Source of the DNA: an uncultured Bacteroidales bacterium
GTDB lineage: Bacteria; Bacteroidota; Bacteroidia; Bacteroidales; FEN-979
Direction of reading: 5' to 3'
Assembly: GCA_903903985.1 (NCBI GenBank)
Contig: CAIVAT010000178.1
Location: 1-64,000 of the forward strand
DNA: 64,000 nt
Each line of letters begins with the position of its first letter. Position 1 is the first letter of the stretch. The notes under the pieces were generated by a model, which made no database searches, had not been told where the DNA came from, and worked only from the letters and a program-made list of their open reading frames with translations. The translations under genes were made by a program, and so were the position numbers. This document shows, in pieces, positions 20,684 through 30,662 of this stretch.

Positions 20684-21904
20684 CTATCTGAAAAGCAACC
20701 GTGCGTAAAATCCCGGTCGTGTCAGTTTTTCCCTGACGTCATCATTGGTAAACATGGCCGTTAACAATTCCCGGAGGTCTTTGTTTTTACGGGCTTTGTC
20801 CACCACGAGGTTGAACAACCAGGCCGAACCAGCCAGCCGCTGCATGACCGACATGGTTTTAAATTCCTGCGAAAACCTTCGCTGAAGCCTCCTGTCATAG
20901 GTTTTTAACCCTTCAGCGGAAAAGTCATTCGTTTGAAAGCTGTTTGCCAGGATCGCGGCAGCAATTTCACCACTGGCCATGGCATTTCCAATGCCTTCTC
21001 CGCTGAATGGGTCAACCAGGAATGCTGCATCTCCAAGCAACAGAAAGCGGTTGCCCGACCTGTTGAAATTGTATGTCCCCAGCGGTAATGTGTGCGCTTC
21101 CTGCTTTCCAACCAGTTTAGCACCGCTAAACCGGGGTGCAATTACCGGATCGTTAACAATAATCTCATCCAGAATGTGGTTCAGGTGTTCCCTGCCGCTG
21201 ATTACCTTTTTTTGCATCATTCCAAATCCGGCGTTAACAACATTCCCGGTTGAAGGGAAAATCCAGAAATACCCCGGAAGCAGGCGCTTTAAGAAAATAA
21301 GTTCAATGAAATTCTCCGGATGAAGTCCGGTGACATTTTCGTAATAGCCACGGATGCCGAGGCATATATGTTCCTTGTCTGCCCTGGCAATCTGAAGAGA
21401 TTGTCTTACTTTTGAGTGAACCCCATCGGCACCGGCAATCACCTTTCCACAGAAAACGTGGTTTTGGGTTTTTGCCATGATGCAATCCGGATAGGTGATA
21501 ACCTGTGTCACCTGCTCACCCTGGAAGATATGAATGTTCGGGTATTCCTTCAGTCGTTCAAAAAGGAAATTATCGAAATCGTTTCGTCTGCATACATACC
21601 CCGGAGCTGTCTGACCATCTGCCCTGTTCAGCAAAAAGGGTATATCCACCGCATGATGGTTCGGGGCCAGGAAGCGGATGCCCCAGGATGGGACTTTATC
21701 AACCTGTTTAAGAAAATCTTCGTAAATACCTCCGGGGATCCGTTTCAGGACATTCAACACTTTGCCGCTCAAGGCATCCCCGCATATTTTGTTTCTGGGA
21801 AAAACATCCTTTTCGATAATTGCGATCTGAAACCCTTTGGCTGCCAGGTTTAATGCAAGTGTGCAACCGGCAGGTCCGGCTCCCACAATCAGTAAATCAA
21901 ACAT
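20684..21904 (-). CDS. Geranylgeranyl reductase-family FAD-dependent oxidoreductase
   Basis: About 406 residues with the FAD-binding fingerprint FDLLIVGAGPAGCTLALNLA at the N-terminus, the DG fingerprint (GADGVHSKVR) around residue 160, and the second FAD motif GDAAFLVDPFSGEGIGNAM near residue 285. The family saturates isoprenoid chains or works as other class A flavin enzymes; in Bacteroidota it may modify menaquinone or other lipids, but no substrate gene is adjacent. An in-frame ATG at 21916 adds only four residues and cannot be excluded. Confidence 0.88.
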   Translation of the reverse strand: MFDLLIVGAGPAGCTLALNLAAKGFQIAIIEKDVFPRNKICGDALSGKVLNVLKRIPGGIYEDFLKQVDKVPSWGIRFLAPNHHAVDIPFLLNRADGQTAPGYVCRRNDFDNFLFERLKEYPNIHIFQGEQVTQVITYPDCIMAKTQNHVFCGKVIAGADGVHSKVRQSLQIARADKEHICLGIRGYYENVTGLHPENFIELIFLKRLLPGYFWIFPSTGNVVNAGFGMMQKKVISGREHLNHILDEIIVNDPVIAPRFSGAKLVGKQEAHTLPLGTYNFNRSGNRFLLLGDAAFLVDPFSGEGIGNAMASGEIAAAILANSFQTNDFSAEGLKTYDRRLQRRFSQEFKTMSVMQRLAGSAWLFNLVVDKARKNKDLRELLTAMFTNDDVREKLTRPGFYARLLFR

Positions 21905-22065
21905 AAAATTGCCCATGGGTTTAGGTGTTACTACCTTCCATTCACTCTCTCCTTGAAGTGAAGAGGTCAGGGGATGAGGTAATTCAAAGATTTAATTCAG
22001 AACAATGAGTACAAACATACTTGAATAATCGCTGATTTTTCGCATTTTTGCTCAAACTTTTTCCA

Positions 22066-22719
22066 ATGCGAAAAGAAGAACGCTTCAGGCTTGTATTGAA
22101 CTATTTTCTTAAGAATCACCCCATAGCCGAAACGGAGCTCCTTTATACAGATCCATACGAACTTGTGGTCGCGGTTATTCTTTCGGCTCAGTGCACCGAC
22201 AAGCGCGTAAATATCATCACTCCTCCTTTTTTTCGTGCATTTCCTGATGTCCGGTCGTTGGCAAATGCCAATCCATCAGAGGTTTTTGAGCTGATCAGGA
22301 GCTGTTCTTATCCCAATAACAAAACTAAAAACCTCATCGCCATGGCAAAAGTCCTTGTTGAAAATTATAACGGGATTTTACCGTCAGATGTTGATGAGCT
22401 GCAGCAAATCCCTGGAATTGGAAGAAAGACTGCCAATGTGCTGGCATCAGTGATTTATAACAAGCCTGCCCTGGCAGTCGATACGCATGTTTTCAGGGTT
22501 TCTGCACGCATCGGTTTGTCTCACAATGCCAAAAGTCCAATCCAGACCGAGCAGCAACTTGTTAAATATATACCTGAGGACCTGCGTTCCATTGCCCATC
22601 ATTGGCTGATCCTGCATGGAAGGTACATATGCCAGGCCCGCAAGCCTAAGTGTATGGACTGCGGGTTAAAAGATTTCTGTAAATATTATCTGACGGATAA
22701 AACCACAAAAAGTTGTTGA
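22066..22719 (+). CDS. nth: Endonuclease III
   Basis: DNA glycosylase/AP lyase removing oxidised pyrimidines. At 217 residues from the ATG at 22066 (a TTG at 22048 would add six), it has the helix-hairpin-helix [15 protein letters not shown] with catalytic Lys in the earlier LSAQCTDKRVN segment, the Asp in VDTHVFRVS, and a C-terminal [4Fe-4S] cluster loop C-x6-C-x2-C-x5-C (CQARKPKCMDCGLKDFC). Next gene bcp is codirectional after about 90 bases. Confidence 0.97.
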   Translation: MRKEERFRLVLNYFLKNHPIAETELLYTDPYELVVAVILSAQCTDKRVNIITPPFFRAFPDVRSLANANPSEVFELIRSCSYPNNKTKNLIAMAKVLVENYNGILPSDVDELQQIPGIGRKTANVLASVIYNKPALAVDTHVFRVSARIGLSHNAKSPIQTEQQLVKYIPEDLRSIAHHWLILHGRYICQARKPKCMDCGLKDFCKYYLTDKTTKSC

Positions 22720-22812
22720 TAACTCCATTTTCAATCCGATTTTTTTCCATTCATAATTTCTAATTTTGAAGGTAGATATTCTTGCGATAAACTGACTGCT
22801 ATTTGATTGAAT

Positions 22813-23277
22813 ATGATAAAATTAGCTACTGGCTCTCCGGCTCCTGATATACGAGCTTATGATCAGCATGGCAATCCTGTTGAACTGGATGCCTTTAAAG
22901 GTAAAAAGGTAATCCTGTATTTCTATCCGAAAGACAACACGCCCGGATGTACAGCGGAGGCATGCAATTTAAGGGATAATTATCAGGTTCTCAGGGATAA
23001 AGGATTTGAAATCCTGGGTGTTAGTGCCGATGATGAAAAGGCGCATAAAAATTTTTCTGAAAAATATGTATTACCTTTTACCCTTATTCCTGATAAAGCA
23101 AAAAAGATCATCATGGATTATGGCGTTTGGGGCAAAAAGAAACTTTACGGTAAAGAATATGAAGGGATCAACCGGACGACATTCATCATCGATGAAACGG
23201 GCAAGATCGCTCATATCTTTACGAAGGTTGATACAAAGAACCATACCTACCAGATCCTGAAAGCAATGGGGTACTGA
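22813..23277 (+). CDS. bcp: Thioredoxin-dependent peroxiredoxin (Bcp/PrxQ)
   Basis: Reduces hydroperoxides with thioredoxin as electron donor. At 154 residues from the ATG at 22813 (a TTG lies two codons earlier), it contains the thioredoxin fold with peroxidatic Cys in DNTPGCTAEACN and a second Cys five residues on, the PrxQ arrangement. TAATTTTG at 22761-22768 looks like a -7 element. Upstream of recA and codirectional with it. Confidence 0.95.
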   Translation: MIKLATGSPAPDIRAYDQHGNPVELDAFKGKKVILYFYPKDNTPGCTAEACNLRDNYQVLRDKGFEILGVSADDEKAHKNFSEKYVLPFTLIPDKAKKIIMDYGVWGKKKLYGKEYEGINRTTFIIDETGKIAHIFTKVDTKNHTYQILKAMGY

Positions 23278-23283
23278 TACTGT

Positions 23284-23343
23284 AAAGACGCACCACAGTG
23301 CGTCTCCATAATCACTAGAAAAGACGCACCGTGGTGCGTCTCC
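23284..23343. repeat. Two REP-like palindromes (AGACGCAC...GTGCGTCT)
   Basis: Two hairpins 36 bases apart: AGACGCAC-CACA-GTGCGTCT (23286-23305) and AGACGCACC-GT-GGTGCGTCT (23322-23341), each flanked by TAAA/GAAA and CTCC. The spacing and shared flanks suggest a REP-type dispersed element. They lie between bcp and recA and could also act as an attenuator or terminator for bcp, although neither has a T-run. Confidence 0.7.
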
Positions 23344-23350
23344 AAAACAA

Positions 23351-23357
23351 AGGAGGG
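23351..23357 (+). promoter_or_regulatory. Strong Shine-Dalgarno for recA
   Basis: AGGAGGG sits 7 bases before the recA ATG at 23365. Such a clear Shine-Dalgarno is uncommon in Bacteroidota genes and fixes the recA start. Confidence 0.75.
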
Positions 23358-23364
23358 AAAAAAA

Positions 23365-24369
23365 ATGTCAAACGAAGTAAATAAGGAAAAAATGAAAGCC
23401 TTGCAGCTTACCTTGGATAAGCTGGAAAAGGCCTATGGGAAAGGAACCATCATGCGACTTGGCGATAATGTAGTTGAAGCGGTGGATGTAATATCAACCG
23501 GTTCAATTGGATTAGATGCTGCATTGGGGATCGGCGGGCTGCCGAAGGGACGTGTAATTGAAATTTATGGCCCTGAGTCATCCGGAAAGACAACCCTTGC
23601 CTTGCATGCCATTGCCGAATCGCAAAAAACAGGCGGAATTGCCGCATTCATTGATGCAGAGCATGCATTTGACAGGTTTTATGCACAGAAACTCGGAGTT
23701 GACGTTGAAAATCTTCTGGTATCTCAGCCTGATAACGGAGAACAGGCATTGGAAATTACTGAAAACCTGATCCGTTCAGGAGCCATCGACATCATCGTCA
23801 TCGATTCGGTTGCCGCATTAACACCCAAAAGCGAAATTGAAGGGGAGATGGGGGACTCTAAAATGGGTTTGCAGGCACGACTTATGTCGCAGGCATTGAG
23901 GAAATTAACAGCCACTATCAGCAAAACTGCGACATGCTGCATATTTATCAACCAGCTTCGGGAAAAAATCGGCGTTATGTTTGGCAATCCTGAAACAACA
24001 ACCGGTGGCAATGCCTTGAAATTTTATGCTTCGGTTCGGCTTGATATACGTAGGCAAACTCAGCTGAAGGAGGGTGATGACGTTGTTGGAAATCATGTGA
24101 AAGTCAAAGTTGTTAAAAATAAAGTAGCCCCGCCTTTCCGCAAAGCCGAATTTGATATAATTTTCGGGGAAGGCATCTCCAGGGCTTTTGAAATTATTGA
24201 CCTGGCCACAGAGATGAATATTATCAAAAAAAGCGGTTCATGGTTCAGTTACGGCGATACTAAATTGGGCCAGGGACGGGACGCCGTAAAGAAAATTCTT
24301 CAGGATAACCCTGAACTTGCCGATGAACTGGAAGGGAAAATTCGTGAAGCCTTACGCAATCATGTTTAA
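23365..24369 (+). CDS. recA: Recombinase RecA
   Basis: Strand-exchange ATPase, also the co-protease for LexA-like repressors. At 334 residues it has the full-length core: Walker [14 protein letters not shown], Walker [11 protein letters not shown], the L1/L2 DNA loops ([40 protein letters not shown]), and SGSWFSYGD in the C-terminal part. The usual acidic tail is short. No copy of the operator-like repeat seen near dinB was found upstream, so the recA link to that system would be functional rather than transcriptional. Confidence 0.99.
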   Translation: MSNEVNKEKMKALQLTLDKLEKAYGKGTIMRLGDNVVEAVDVISTGSIGLDAALGIGGLPKGRVIEIYGPESSGKTTLALHAIAESQKTGGIAAFIDAEHAFDRFYAQKLGVDVENLLVSQPDNGEQALEITENLIRSGAIDIIVIDSVAALTPKSEIEGEMGDSKMGLQARLMSQALRKLTATISKTATCCIFINQLREKIGVMFGNPETTTGGNALKFYASVRLDIRRQTQLKEGDDVVGNHVKVKVVKNKVAPPFRKAEFDIIFGEGISRAFEIIDLATEMNIIKKSGSWFSYGDTKLGQGRDAVKKILQDNPELADELEGKIREALRNHV

Positions 24370-25393
24370 ATTCGGGAACCACCTGATCAGTTTTATACTG
24401 ATTTTACTGCCTGGAATCTTCTCCTGCAACAACCGCGGAGATACTTCCGGCAGTCAAAACCAATCCAGTGATACAACACGCATCAAACTGGAAATACTGA
24501 ACCAGAAGATTGATGCGGATGTTTCCAATCCGGATCTGTATAACCTGCGGGCGAAATTCTATCTGCTTGATCATCAGTTCGATAAAGCCCTGAAAGATAT
24601 TCACCAGGCGATCTCCATTGACAATAGCAAATCGGTATATTACATCACGCTTTCTGACATTTACCTGCTCATGGGTAAACCCGAAGACAGCCGAGACGCG
24701 CTTAACAAAGCCGTCAGTAAAAATCCCGGGGATGTTGACGCATTGTTGAAACTGGCAAAACTTTACCTGATCATAAAAGATTATAAAAACTGCTATGCAA
24801 CAGTCAAACAGCTTTTGGTTGTCGATAACGGGAATGCATCAGCCCATTATACCAGGGCCATCGGTTTGCTTGAACAGGGAGATACCATCCATGCAGTGGA
24901 TGACCTGAAACAGGCAGTGGATAAGAACCAGGATTATTATGAAGCCTATGTTCAACTTGGCGAACTCTATGCGGTCAAAAAAGACCCGATGGCTGAATTA
25001 TATTTCAAAAACGCGCTGAAACTGAGACCGAAAAGCAGGGAAGCTCTCTATATGCTGGGATTACATTATCAGGAGACGGGTAAATATGACAAGGCCATTG
25101 CAACTTATGAAATCCTCTCCAAAGCAGACACGGCATTCAGGGATGCATCCTATAACACAGGATATATCTACCTTGTTTATCTGAAAGATTTTAAAAAAGC
25201 CATTGAGTATTTCAGTGAATCAATTAAAAAGGATCCCGGGTATTTTGAAGCCTACTTTAACCGGGGATATGCCAATGAACTGGCAGGAAACTATCAGAAA
25301 GCCTACGAAGACTATCAGAAATCGCTGAAGATAAAGGTGAACTATGATAAAGCCATTGAAGGACTCAACCGGCTTGACCATTCTAAAAAATAA
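24362..25393 (+). CDS. TPR lipoprotein
   Basis: About 343 residues from the ATG at 24362, which overlaps the end of recA by 8 bases. The N-terminus is a lipoprotein signal ([14 protein letters not shown], lipobox cysteine at residue 22), followed by a short Ser/Gln-rich linker and roughly eight TPR units (for example [40 protein letters not shown]). Likely attached to a membrane and facing the periplasm or surface. Its overlap with recA suggests cotranscription but no functional link is evident. An in-frame start 45 bases upstream would lose the signal. Confidence 0.85.
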   Translation: MFKFGNHLISFILILLPGIFSCNNRGDTSGSQNQSSDTTRIKLEILNQKIDADVSNPDLYNLRAKFYLLDHQFDKALKDIHQAISIDNSKSVYYITLSDIYLLMGKPEDSRDALNKAVSKNPGDVDALLKLAKLYLIIKDYKNCYATVKQLLVVDNGNASAHYTRAIGLLEQGDTIHAVDDLKQAVDKNQDYYEAYVQLGELYAVKKDPMAELYFKNALKLRPKSREALYMLGLHYQETGKYDKAIATYEILSKADTAFRDASYNTGYIYLVYLKDFKKAIEYFSESIKKDPGYFEAYFNRGYANELAGNYQKAYEDYQKSLKIKVNYDKAIEGLNRLDHSKK

Positions 25394-25928
25394 TCCCGTT
25401 CTCTTCAGGATATTGAATGCAATGGATGGCTGACTGGGCATTGATCAGGCGGTAACCATACCGGGTTTCAAACAACCGTTTGCACTCGTTTACGGCATTT
25501 TCTTTAAAAGCTTTCAGCGGTTTTTGGTAAAGCAGCAGGAAGTCTTTCAAATCCTGATAAATATCTGTGAACGATTCAGCCAGGCTGCCTTTTACAGGGT
25601 CATGGTGGCTCCTTTCGTGGTGATCGACAAAAAAGAAAAGGTCTTTTTCCCCGAATTTATTGTATAAAATGTTGAACATCCCTTCCCATTGTTCCTCACT
25701 GACATAATGTTCAACCGCATCCTCATCCTCCACTTCAATATCGGGAAGCAGCGCGCTTTTTAAATAAATCAGCGGGGAAATTTTTTGAAGAAAATTTAAT
25801 AATTCTTCCAGTGAATAATCTTCCGCCTTCTCAAGAAAAAGACAGAATTCGTTAGCGACAGTGATCATTTCAAGAACCTTCCGTGAATACACCAGATCAT
25901 CATTGCCAATTATACCTTTGCCTTCCAT
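25383..25928 (-). CDS. DUF5063 family protein
   Basis: A 181-residue acidic, largely helical cytoplasmic protein. The spacing of VANEFCLFLEKAEDYS, LEELLNFLQKISPLIYLKSA and the C-terminal DVYQDLKDFLLLYQ-like segment fits the Bacteroidota DUF5063 family. No catalytic motif is apparent. It converges with the TPR lipoprotein gene and shares 11 bases with it at the 3' end. Upstream of the POTRA/barrel gene but on its own, with a gap. Confidence 0.75.
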   Translation of the reverse strand: MEGKGIIGNDDLVYSRKVLEMITVANEFCLFLEKAEDYSLEELLNFLQKISPLIYLKSALLPDIEVEDEDAVEHYVSEEQWEGMFNILYNKFGEKDLFFFVDHHERSHHDPVKGSLAESFTDIYQDLKDFLLLYQKPLKAFKENAVNECKRLFETRYGYRLINAQSAIHCIQYPEENGIIF

Positions 25929-25977
25929 GTTGATTTGTTAATATGAAGCAACAAAACTACGCTTTTTTCGATTTATC

Positions 25978-28005
25978 CTAATTGCCAAGATTTTCTTCAT
26001 GGGGCGCATTCACATTGAAATCGTAATACTGAACATTCAAATTTGAACCGATCATGAATTGTAATTGCCTGAAACTATCCTGGACTGAAGGATAATAAAA
26101 CCCTGAAAGAAGAAAGGCAGGGAAAATCAGGTTGCTGTTCTTGATAATGATGCTGCACCCGACACTGCTGAAAAATGAAGCATGATAAAATGGTTCATTC
26201 CTTTGACCGACCATCCCGGACTGGAAGGCCATCATGAGCGCGAAACGGAAACCATAAAAATACCACGGCGTAAAACAAATCGTTGCAAGTCGGCCTGAAA
26301 TAATGTTAACGCCGTTGAAATAATCCGGATCACTGACCTTGTTTATTTTAAAGTCAAGGTTTGCATCATAATAATCACGGCTATTTGAACGAGAATTAAA
26401 CGCATACCGGTAATCGGCACTTAAAAATGCCCTGAACCTGTATCTTTTATCCCTGGTCTTCATCAGCGGGGTAAAATAGTGCAGGTTAAACTTAACAACA
26501 GCGTCCTCAAACGAGTCATGGTTGAAAAATCCCCCAAGTTTGACATAGGTGGATATGTAACCAAATCCGTTAAAAAAATTACCTGCAGAAAGGTGGATGC
26601 CTGTGTACAAACGGGTGTAAAAATCACCCTGGTCAGCACCAATAGTTAATTGCAGCAAATGACCATAAGGCAGGTTTTCTGTTTTCCCAAAATCCATGAC
26701 ATAATCGGTCAGGTAGTAATTATTTCTTGAAATGGAAAACTCGGTCAGAACCTGTAATTGATTATAAAATGCAACATTTGAATCAATTGTAACGATTGGA
26801 CGGGAGGTATAATGTTTCCGGTAGAGAGCCGCTGATAATACTGCGCGGGAAGTCTCCTTTCTCCCTTTCAGCAGATAGGCACGGCCAAGCCACAGTCCCT
26901 CATTGAAGAAGTAGGATGTAATTCCGGGATGGCCATTGTATTCACTGACGAAAGTCTCATAGGAGATATAGGCACTGCCGGCCCATTTCGTTATGTTTGT
27001 GAGGAAGGACCTGTCAAACCGAATGATCATGTTTTTATTCCCATGATCATCTGCGGCATAGGCAACTGTTGCGTTTATCTGCGAACTTGCAATATTGTTA
27101 TAGGTATATGAAAACCCTTCAAATAAGCAAAATGGCATCCGGTTAATGTGGAATGAAAAACTTGTAGTGAACTGGTCGCCCAATCCAAGGAAATTTGCGT
27201 CATAGATGCGTATTCTGGTCTGCTGGGGTGTGATGAGCGGAACGTCGAGGCCGATGGACCAAACATCTTTTGCTACAATGACGAGATCGACGGAATCACT
27301 ACCCGCAGCTGATGGAACCACGATGATACGCGCATTATCGATCGCATTCATGTTTCTCAGCAACCTTTCATTGTCGGCAAGGATTGCCGGATTCACCCGG
27401 TCTCCGGGCTTAAATAGCAAATTCCGTTTAATTACATATTTCCGGGTATTGATATGTACGCTGTTCAGGGCCTTGCCAATTCCCGTCGTGGCATGTTTCG
27501 CGGTATCGTATATACTGGCGCCGAATGGTGGTAGAATAGTTATTGTGACTTTCCGGATTATCTTTCCATGATATGCTTCAAAAGGACTGACACTCTTCAA
27601 TACCTGCAATGAATCGGGTAAATCGGATTGTTTTGGTACTACAAATGCAAGGTTGTAAAGCAGTTGCGTTATTTTTGTCCGGGAGAATTTTTTATATACG
27701 GTATCATAAAAAAAATGAGAATCCTGGTCAGGATCAACTTTCCTCCTGGTCGTTTTTTCGTGCGGCATAAGATAAAACGTGTCGCATGGTATCGTGATAG
27801 AGGTGCTTTTAAAGATAAAGTACCGCCCTTTCGGAAGGAAGACTGTATCCCGATCGCGGGATCCTCGAACAGGTCCTGAACCCAGGCAGGGATTGTTTGC
27901 TGCGGAGGAATAAACGGAAATTCCTAAAAACAAAATAGGCGTGAATCTGAAAAAAATCAGGTTTGGATGAATAAAAAGAGCAATGACAAACCTTTTTGCA
28001 AGCAT
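25978..28005 (-). CDS. Outer-membrane POTRA/beta-barrel protein (Omp85/TamA-like)
   Basis: A 675-residue exported protein: N-terminal hydrophobic signal region, an extended stretch with DTVYKKFSRTKITQLLYNLAF, a POTRA-like module (about 190-260; KYVIKRNLLFKPGDRVNPAI, NERLLRNM then ARIIVVPS), and about 400 residues of beta strands. The start codon directly follows the stop of the phosphohexomutase gene, so it is probably cotranscribed. It belongs with the BamA/TamA/ShlB superfamily by architecture but is not the essential BamA, since only one POTRA is visible. It lacks the usual terminal Phe (ends ENLGN). Confidence 0.7.
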   Translation of the reverse strand: MLAKRFVIALFIHPNLIFFRFTPILFLGISVYSSAANNPCLGSGPVRGSRDRDTVFLPKGRYFIFKSTSITIPCDTFYLMPHEKTTRRKVDPDQDSHFFYDTVYKKFSRTKITQLLYNLAFVVPKQSDLPDSLQVLKSVSPFEAYHGKIIRKVTITILPPFGASIYDTAKHATTGIGKALNSVHINTRKYVIKRNLLFKPGDRVNPAILADNERLLRNMNAIDNARIIVVPSAAGSDSVDLVIVAKDVWSIGLDVPLITPQQTRIRIYDANFLGLGDQFTTSFSFHINRMPFCLFEGFSYTYNNIASSQINATVAYAADDHGNKNMIIRFDRSFLTNITKWAGSAYISYETFVSEYNGHPGITSYFFNEGLWLGRAYLLKGRKETSRAVLSAALYRKHYTSRPIVTIDSNVAFYNQLQVLTEFSISRNNYYLTDYVMDFGKTENLPYGHLLQLTIGADQGDFYTRLYTGIHLSAGNFFNGFGYISTYVKLGGFFNHDSFEDAVVKFNLHYFTPLMKTRDKRYRFRAFLSADYRYAFNSRSNSRDYYDANLDFKINKVSDPDYFNGVNIISGRLATICFTPWYFYGFRFALMMAFQSGMVGQRNEPFYHASFFSSVGCSIIIKNSNLIFPAFLLSGFYYPSVQDSFRQLQFMIGSNLNVQYYDFNVNAPHEENLGN

Positions 28006-29742
28006 TTATTTTAGCTTCATTGAAGCGATAATACCAGCAATTTTTTCATCCAGACGTTGTTCGGTTTTTTCAAATTCGCTCAGGTCAGACAGCTTTTCGA
28101 GCACTCCAAAATAGAATTTAATTTTCGGTTCTGTCCCCGAAGGCCTTACGCTGATAATGCTCCCGTCTTCCAGTATAAATTGCAACACGTTCGACTTAGG
28201 CAGTTTGATTGGTTTTTCATGGCCGGTTGCAACCTCCGTTTCTTTGAGCAAAAGGTAATCTTTGATGATGATAACCCTGGAATTGTTGATGATTGCAGGC
28301 GGGGTCTTCCGGTAATTCATCATCATCTGCTGAATTTCCTCAGCACCGCTCTTTCCCTTACGGATGACAGAGATCAGTCCTTCCTTGTAAAAACCATATT
28401 TTTGATAGATCTCTACCAGCAGGTCGAACAGGGAATTTCCCTTATCAGCCATCCATGCGGCCGCTTCGGCAATCAATGCACAAGCGCTCACCGCATCTTT
28501 GTCACGAACAAAATTGCCAATCAGATAACCATAACTTTCCTCGCCGCCAACGATGTAATTCTTTTTGCTTTCATTTTGCCTGATCACATCAGCAATGAAT
28601 TTAAAGCCGGTGAGGCATTCAAAATATTCAACACCGAAAGACCTGGCAATTGCAGAGAGTAATTTGGTGGTGACAATGGTTGAAACAATGAACTCATTCC
28701 CACGGAGTTTTCCGAGTTCTTTCCAGCGGTTCAGGATATAGTAAAAGAGCAGGGCCGCTGTTTGGTTTCCATTGAGGAGGATCATTGTGTTTTTATGATT
28801 TCTAACGGCAATACCAACACGGTCGGCATCAGGATCCGTTGCCATCACAAGGTCTGCATGAAGATCCTCCGCCAATTTTATGGCCATGTCGAGTGCATCG
28901 TGTTCTTCAGGGTTTGGGGAGTGAACTGTTGGAAAGTTTCCATCTGCAATCGCCTGTTCTTTCACCATGTGGATGTTTTCAAATCCAAAATCTGAAAGAA
29001 TGTCGGGCACCAGTTTCCGCCCGCAGCCATGCAACGGGGTATAAACTATTTTAAGCATTTTCTGGCGGCTGATGGCTTCGGGCGAGAGTGAAAGGGCTTT
29101 CACGCGGCTAAGGTATTTCCTGTCAATCTCAGCACCGATGCTGATGATATTCTCCTTTTTCCCGGACCATTTTACATCATCGATGGAGGTTATCTTCTGG
29201 ACCTCTTTTATAACATTTTCATCATGAGGTGCGATCATCTGGGCACCATCATCCCAGTATGCCTTATAGCCGTTGTATTCCTTGGGGTTGTGTGAAGCGG
29301 TCACCATGACTCCGCTCTGGCAACCAAGTTCTCTGATGGCAAACGATAATTCAGGGGTTGGGCGAAGGTCGTCGAACAGGAAAACTTTGAATCCATTGGC
29401 TGAAAATACTTCAGCAACGATGCCGGCAAAATACTTACTATTGTTCCTGCTGTCGTATGAAATCGCCATTTTAATGGGATTCAGGGAGGGAAACATCATG
29501 ATCAGGTAGTTTGCCAGGCCCTGTGTTGCCATTCCAACCGTATATTTGTTCATGCGGTTGGTGCCCACACCCATAATTCCACGAAGGCCTCCCGTCCCAA
29601 ATTCAAGATCCCTGTAAAATGAATCCGTAAGCTCTGCCGGGTTGGTTTCAATTAATTTTTTTACAGCCTCTTTTGTAGCATCATCAAAGCTGCCACTCAG
29701 CCATAGCTGTGCGCGTTCCAGAACCGTGCTTTCTTTCTCCAT
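28006..29742 (-). CDS. Phospho-sugar mutase (phosphoglucomutase/phosphomannomutase, PgcA-type)
   Basis: Interconverts hexose 1- and 6-phosphates, supplying nucleotide-sugar synthesis. At 578 residues it is the long alpha-D-phosphohexomutase class: FGTGGLRGIMGVG at the N-terminus, phosphoserine loop TASHNPKEYNGYKAYW, metal loop DPDADRVGIA, sugar loop GGEESYGYL and C-terminal RPSGTEPKIKFY. GEES favours glucose/mannose specificity. Lies just upstream of the barrel gene and downstream of rfbD, uxs and ugd, consistent with a nucleotide-sugar cluster. Confidence 0.93.
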   Translation of the reverse strand: MEKESTVLERAQLWLSGSFDDATKEAVKKLIETNPAELTDSFYRDLEFGTGGLRGIMGVGTNRMNKYTVGMATQGLANYLIMMFPSLNPIKMAISYDSRNNSKYFAGIVAEVFSANGFKVFLFDDLRPTPELSFAIRELGCQSGVMVTASHNPKEYNGYKAYWDDGAQMIAPHDENVIKEVQKITSIDDVKWSGKKENIISIGAEIDRKYLSRVKALSLSPEAISRQKMLKIVYTPLHGCGRKLVPDILSDFGFENIHMVKEQAIADGNFPTVHSPNPEEHDALDMAIKLAEDLHADLVMATDPDADRVGIAVRNHKNTMILLNGNQTAALLFYYILNRWKELGKLRGNEFIVSTIVTTKLLSAIARSFGVEYFECLTGFKFIADVIRQNESKKNYIVGGEESYGYLIGNFVRDKDAVSACALIAEAAAWMADKGNSLFDLLVEIYQKYGFYKEGLISVIRKGKSGAEEIQQMMMNYRKTPPAIINNSRVIIIKDYLLLKETEVATGHEKPIKLPKSNVLQFILEDGSIISVRPSGTEPKIKFYFGVLEKLSDLSEFEKTEQRLDEKIAGIIASMKLK

Positions 29743-29780
29743 TTATTTGATTTTAAGTATGTTTGTAACGAAATCGTAAA

Positions 29781-30641
29781 TTATTCTTTCATCTTTTCAA
29801 TACAATCCCTCAAACTATCTCGCCAGTATGGAATTTTCACCTGGAACCTTTGTTTTATTTTTGATTTGTTGAAGACACTGTAGAATGGTCTTATGGCAGG
29901 CAAGGGATAATCTTTGGTCTCGATCGGGTTGATTTTACAGTCAACCCCGCTGAATTCCATAATTGTTTTTGCGAAATCGTACCAGCTTGTAACTCCTTCA
30001 TTCGAAAAATGGAAAACCTCCACTCCTTCATAATCAGGATTGTTATGAATGATGTCCAGGATGATTTGTGCAAGGTCGCGGGCATAGGTTGGGGTACCGG
30101 TCTGATCAAAAACAACATTCAGTGACCGTCGTTCCTTCCCGTATTTCATCATGGTCTTGATAAAATTATTACCGAACGTGGAGTATAACCAGGAGGTGCG
30201 GATGATCAGGGCCTTGCTGGAATAGGATTGAACCTGTTGCTCACCTGCGTGTTTACTCCGGGCGTAGAGTGAGACGGGGTTGGTAGGATCATCTTCGACA
30301 TAAGGTTTGTAACCTTTGCCATCGAAAACGTAATCAGTTGAAATGTGTATCAGCAAGGAAGCATATCTGGTGGCCACCCTTGCGAGGTTTCCAACAGCGG
30401 CTGCATTGATCAGGAATGCAAGGTTATCTTCCTGCTCGGCTTTATCCACAGCAGTATAAGCGGCACAGTTGATGATTACCCCGGGTTTTTCTTCTTTGAC
30501 AAGGGCTTCAATATCCTGCTCATTGGTAATATCTAATTCGGCAACATCGGTAAAAATAAATCTGAATGCGGGGAAAGCGGGTGCAAGTAATCTTACTTCA
30601 TTGCCAAGCTGACCATTTGAACCGGTAACAAGGATTTTCAT
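29781..30641 (-). CDS. rfbD: dTDP-4-dehydrorhamnose reductase
   Basis: Reduces dTDP-4-keto-L-rhamnose to dTDP-L-rhamnose with NAD(P)H. At 286 residues it has the N-terminal Rossmann loop GSNGQLGNE, the INCAAYTAVDKAE signature, HISTDYVFDG, catalytic YxxxK context (YARSKHAGEQ), and RTSWLYS. The rfbA, rfbB and rfbC genes are not in the window, so rhamnose synthesis would depend on genes elsewhere. Confidence 0.95.
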   Translation of the reverse strand: MKILVTGSNGQLGNEVRLLAPAFPAFRFIFTDVAELDITNEQDIEALVKEEKPGVIINCAAYTAVDKAEQEDNLAFLINAAAVGNLARVATRYASLLIHISTDYVFDGKGYKPYVEDDPTNPVSLYARSKHAGEQQVQSYSSKALIIRTSWLYSTFGNNFIKTMMKYGKERRSLNVVFDQTGTPTYARDLAQIILDIIHNNPDYEGVEVFHFSNEGVTSWYDFAKTIMEFSGVDCKINPIETKDYPLPAIRPFYSVFNKSKIKQRFQVKIPYWRDSLRDCIEKMKE

Positions 30642-30662
30642 GGGGGAAAATTAAAGATTTTA

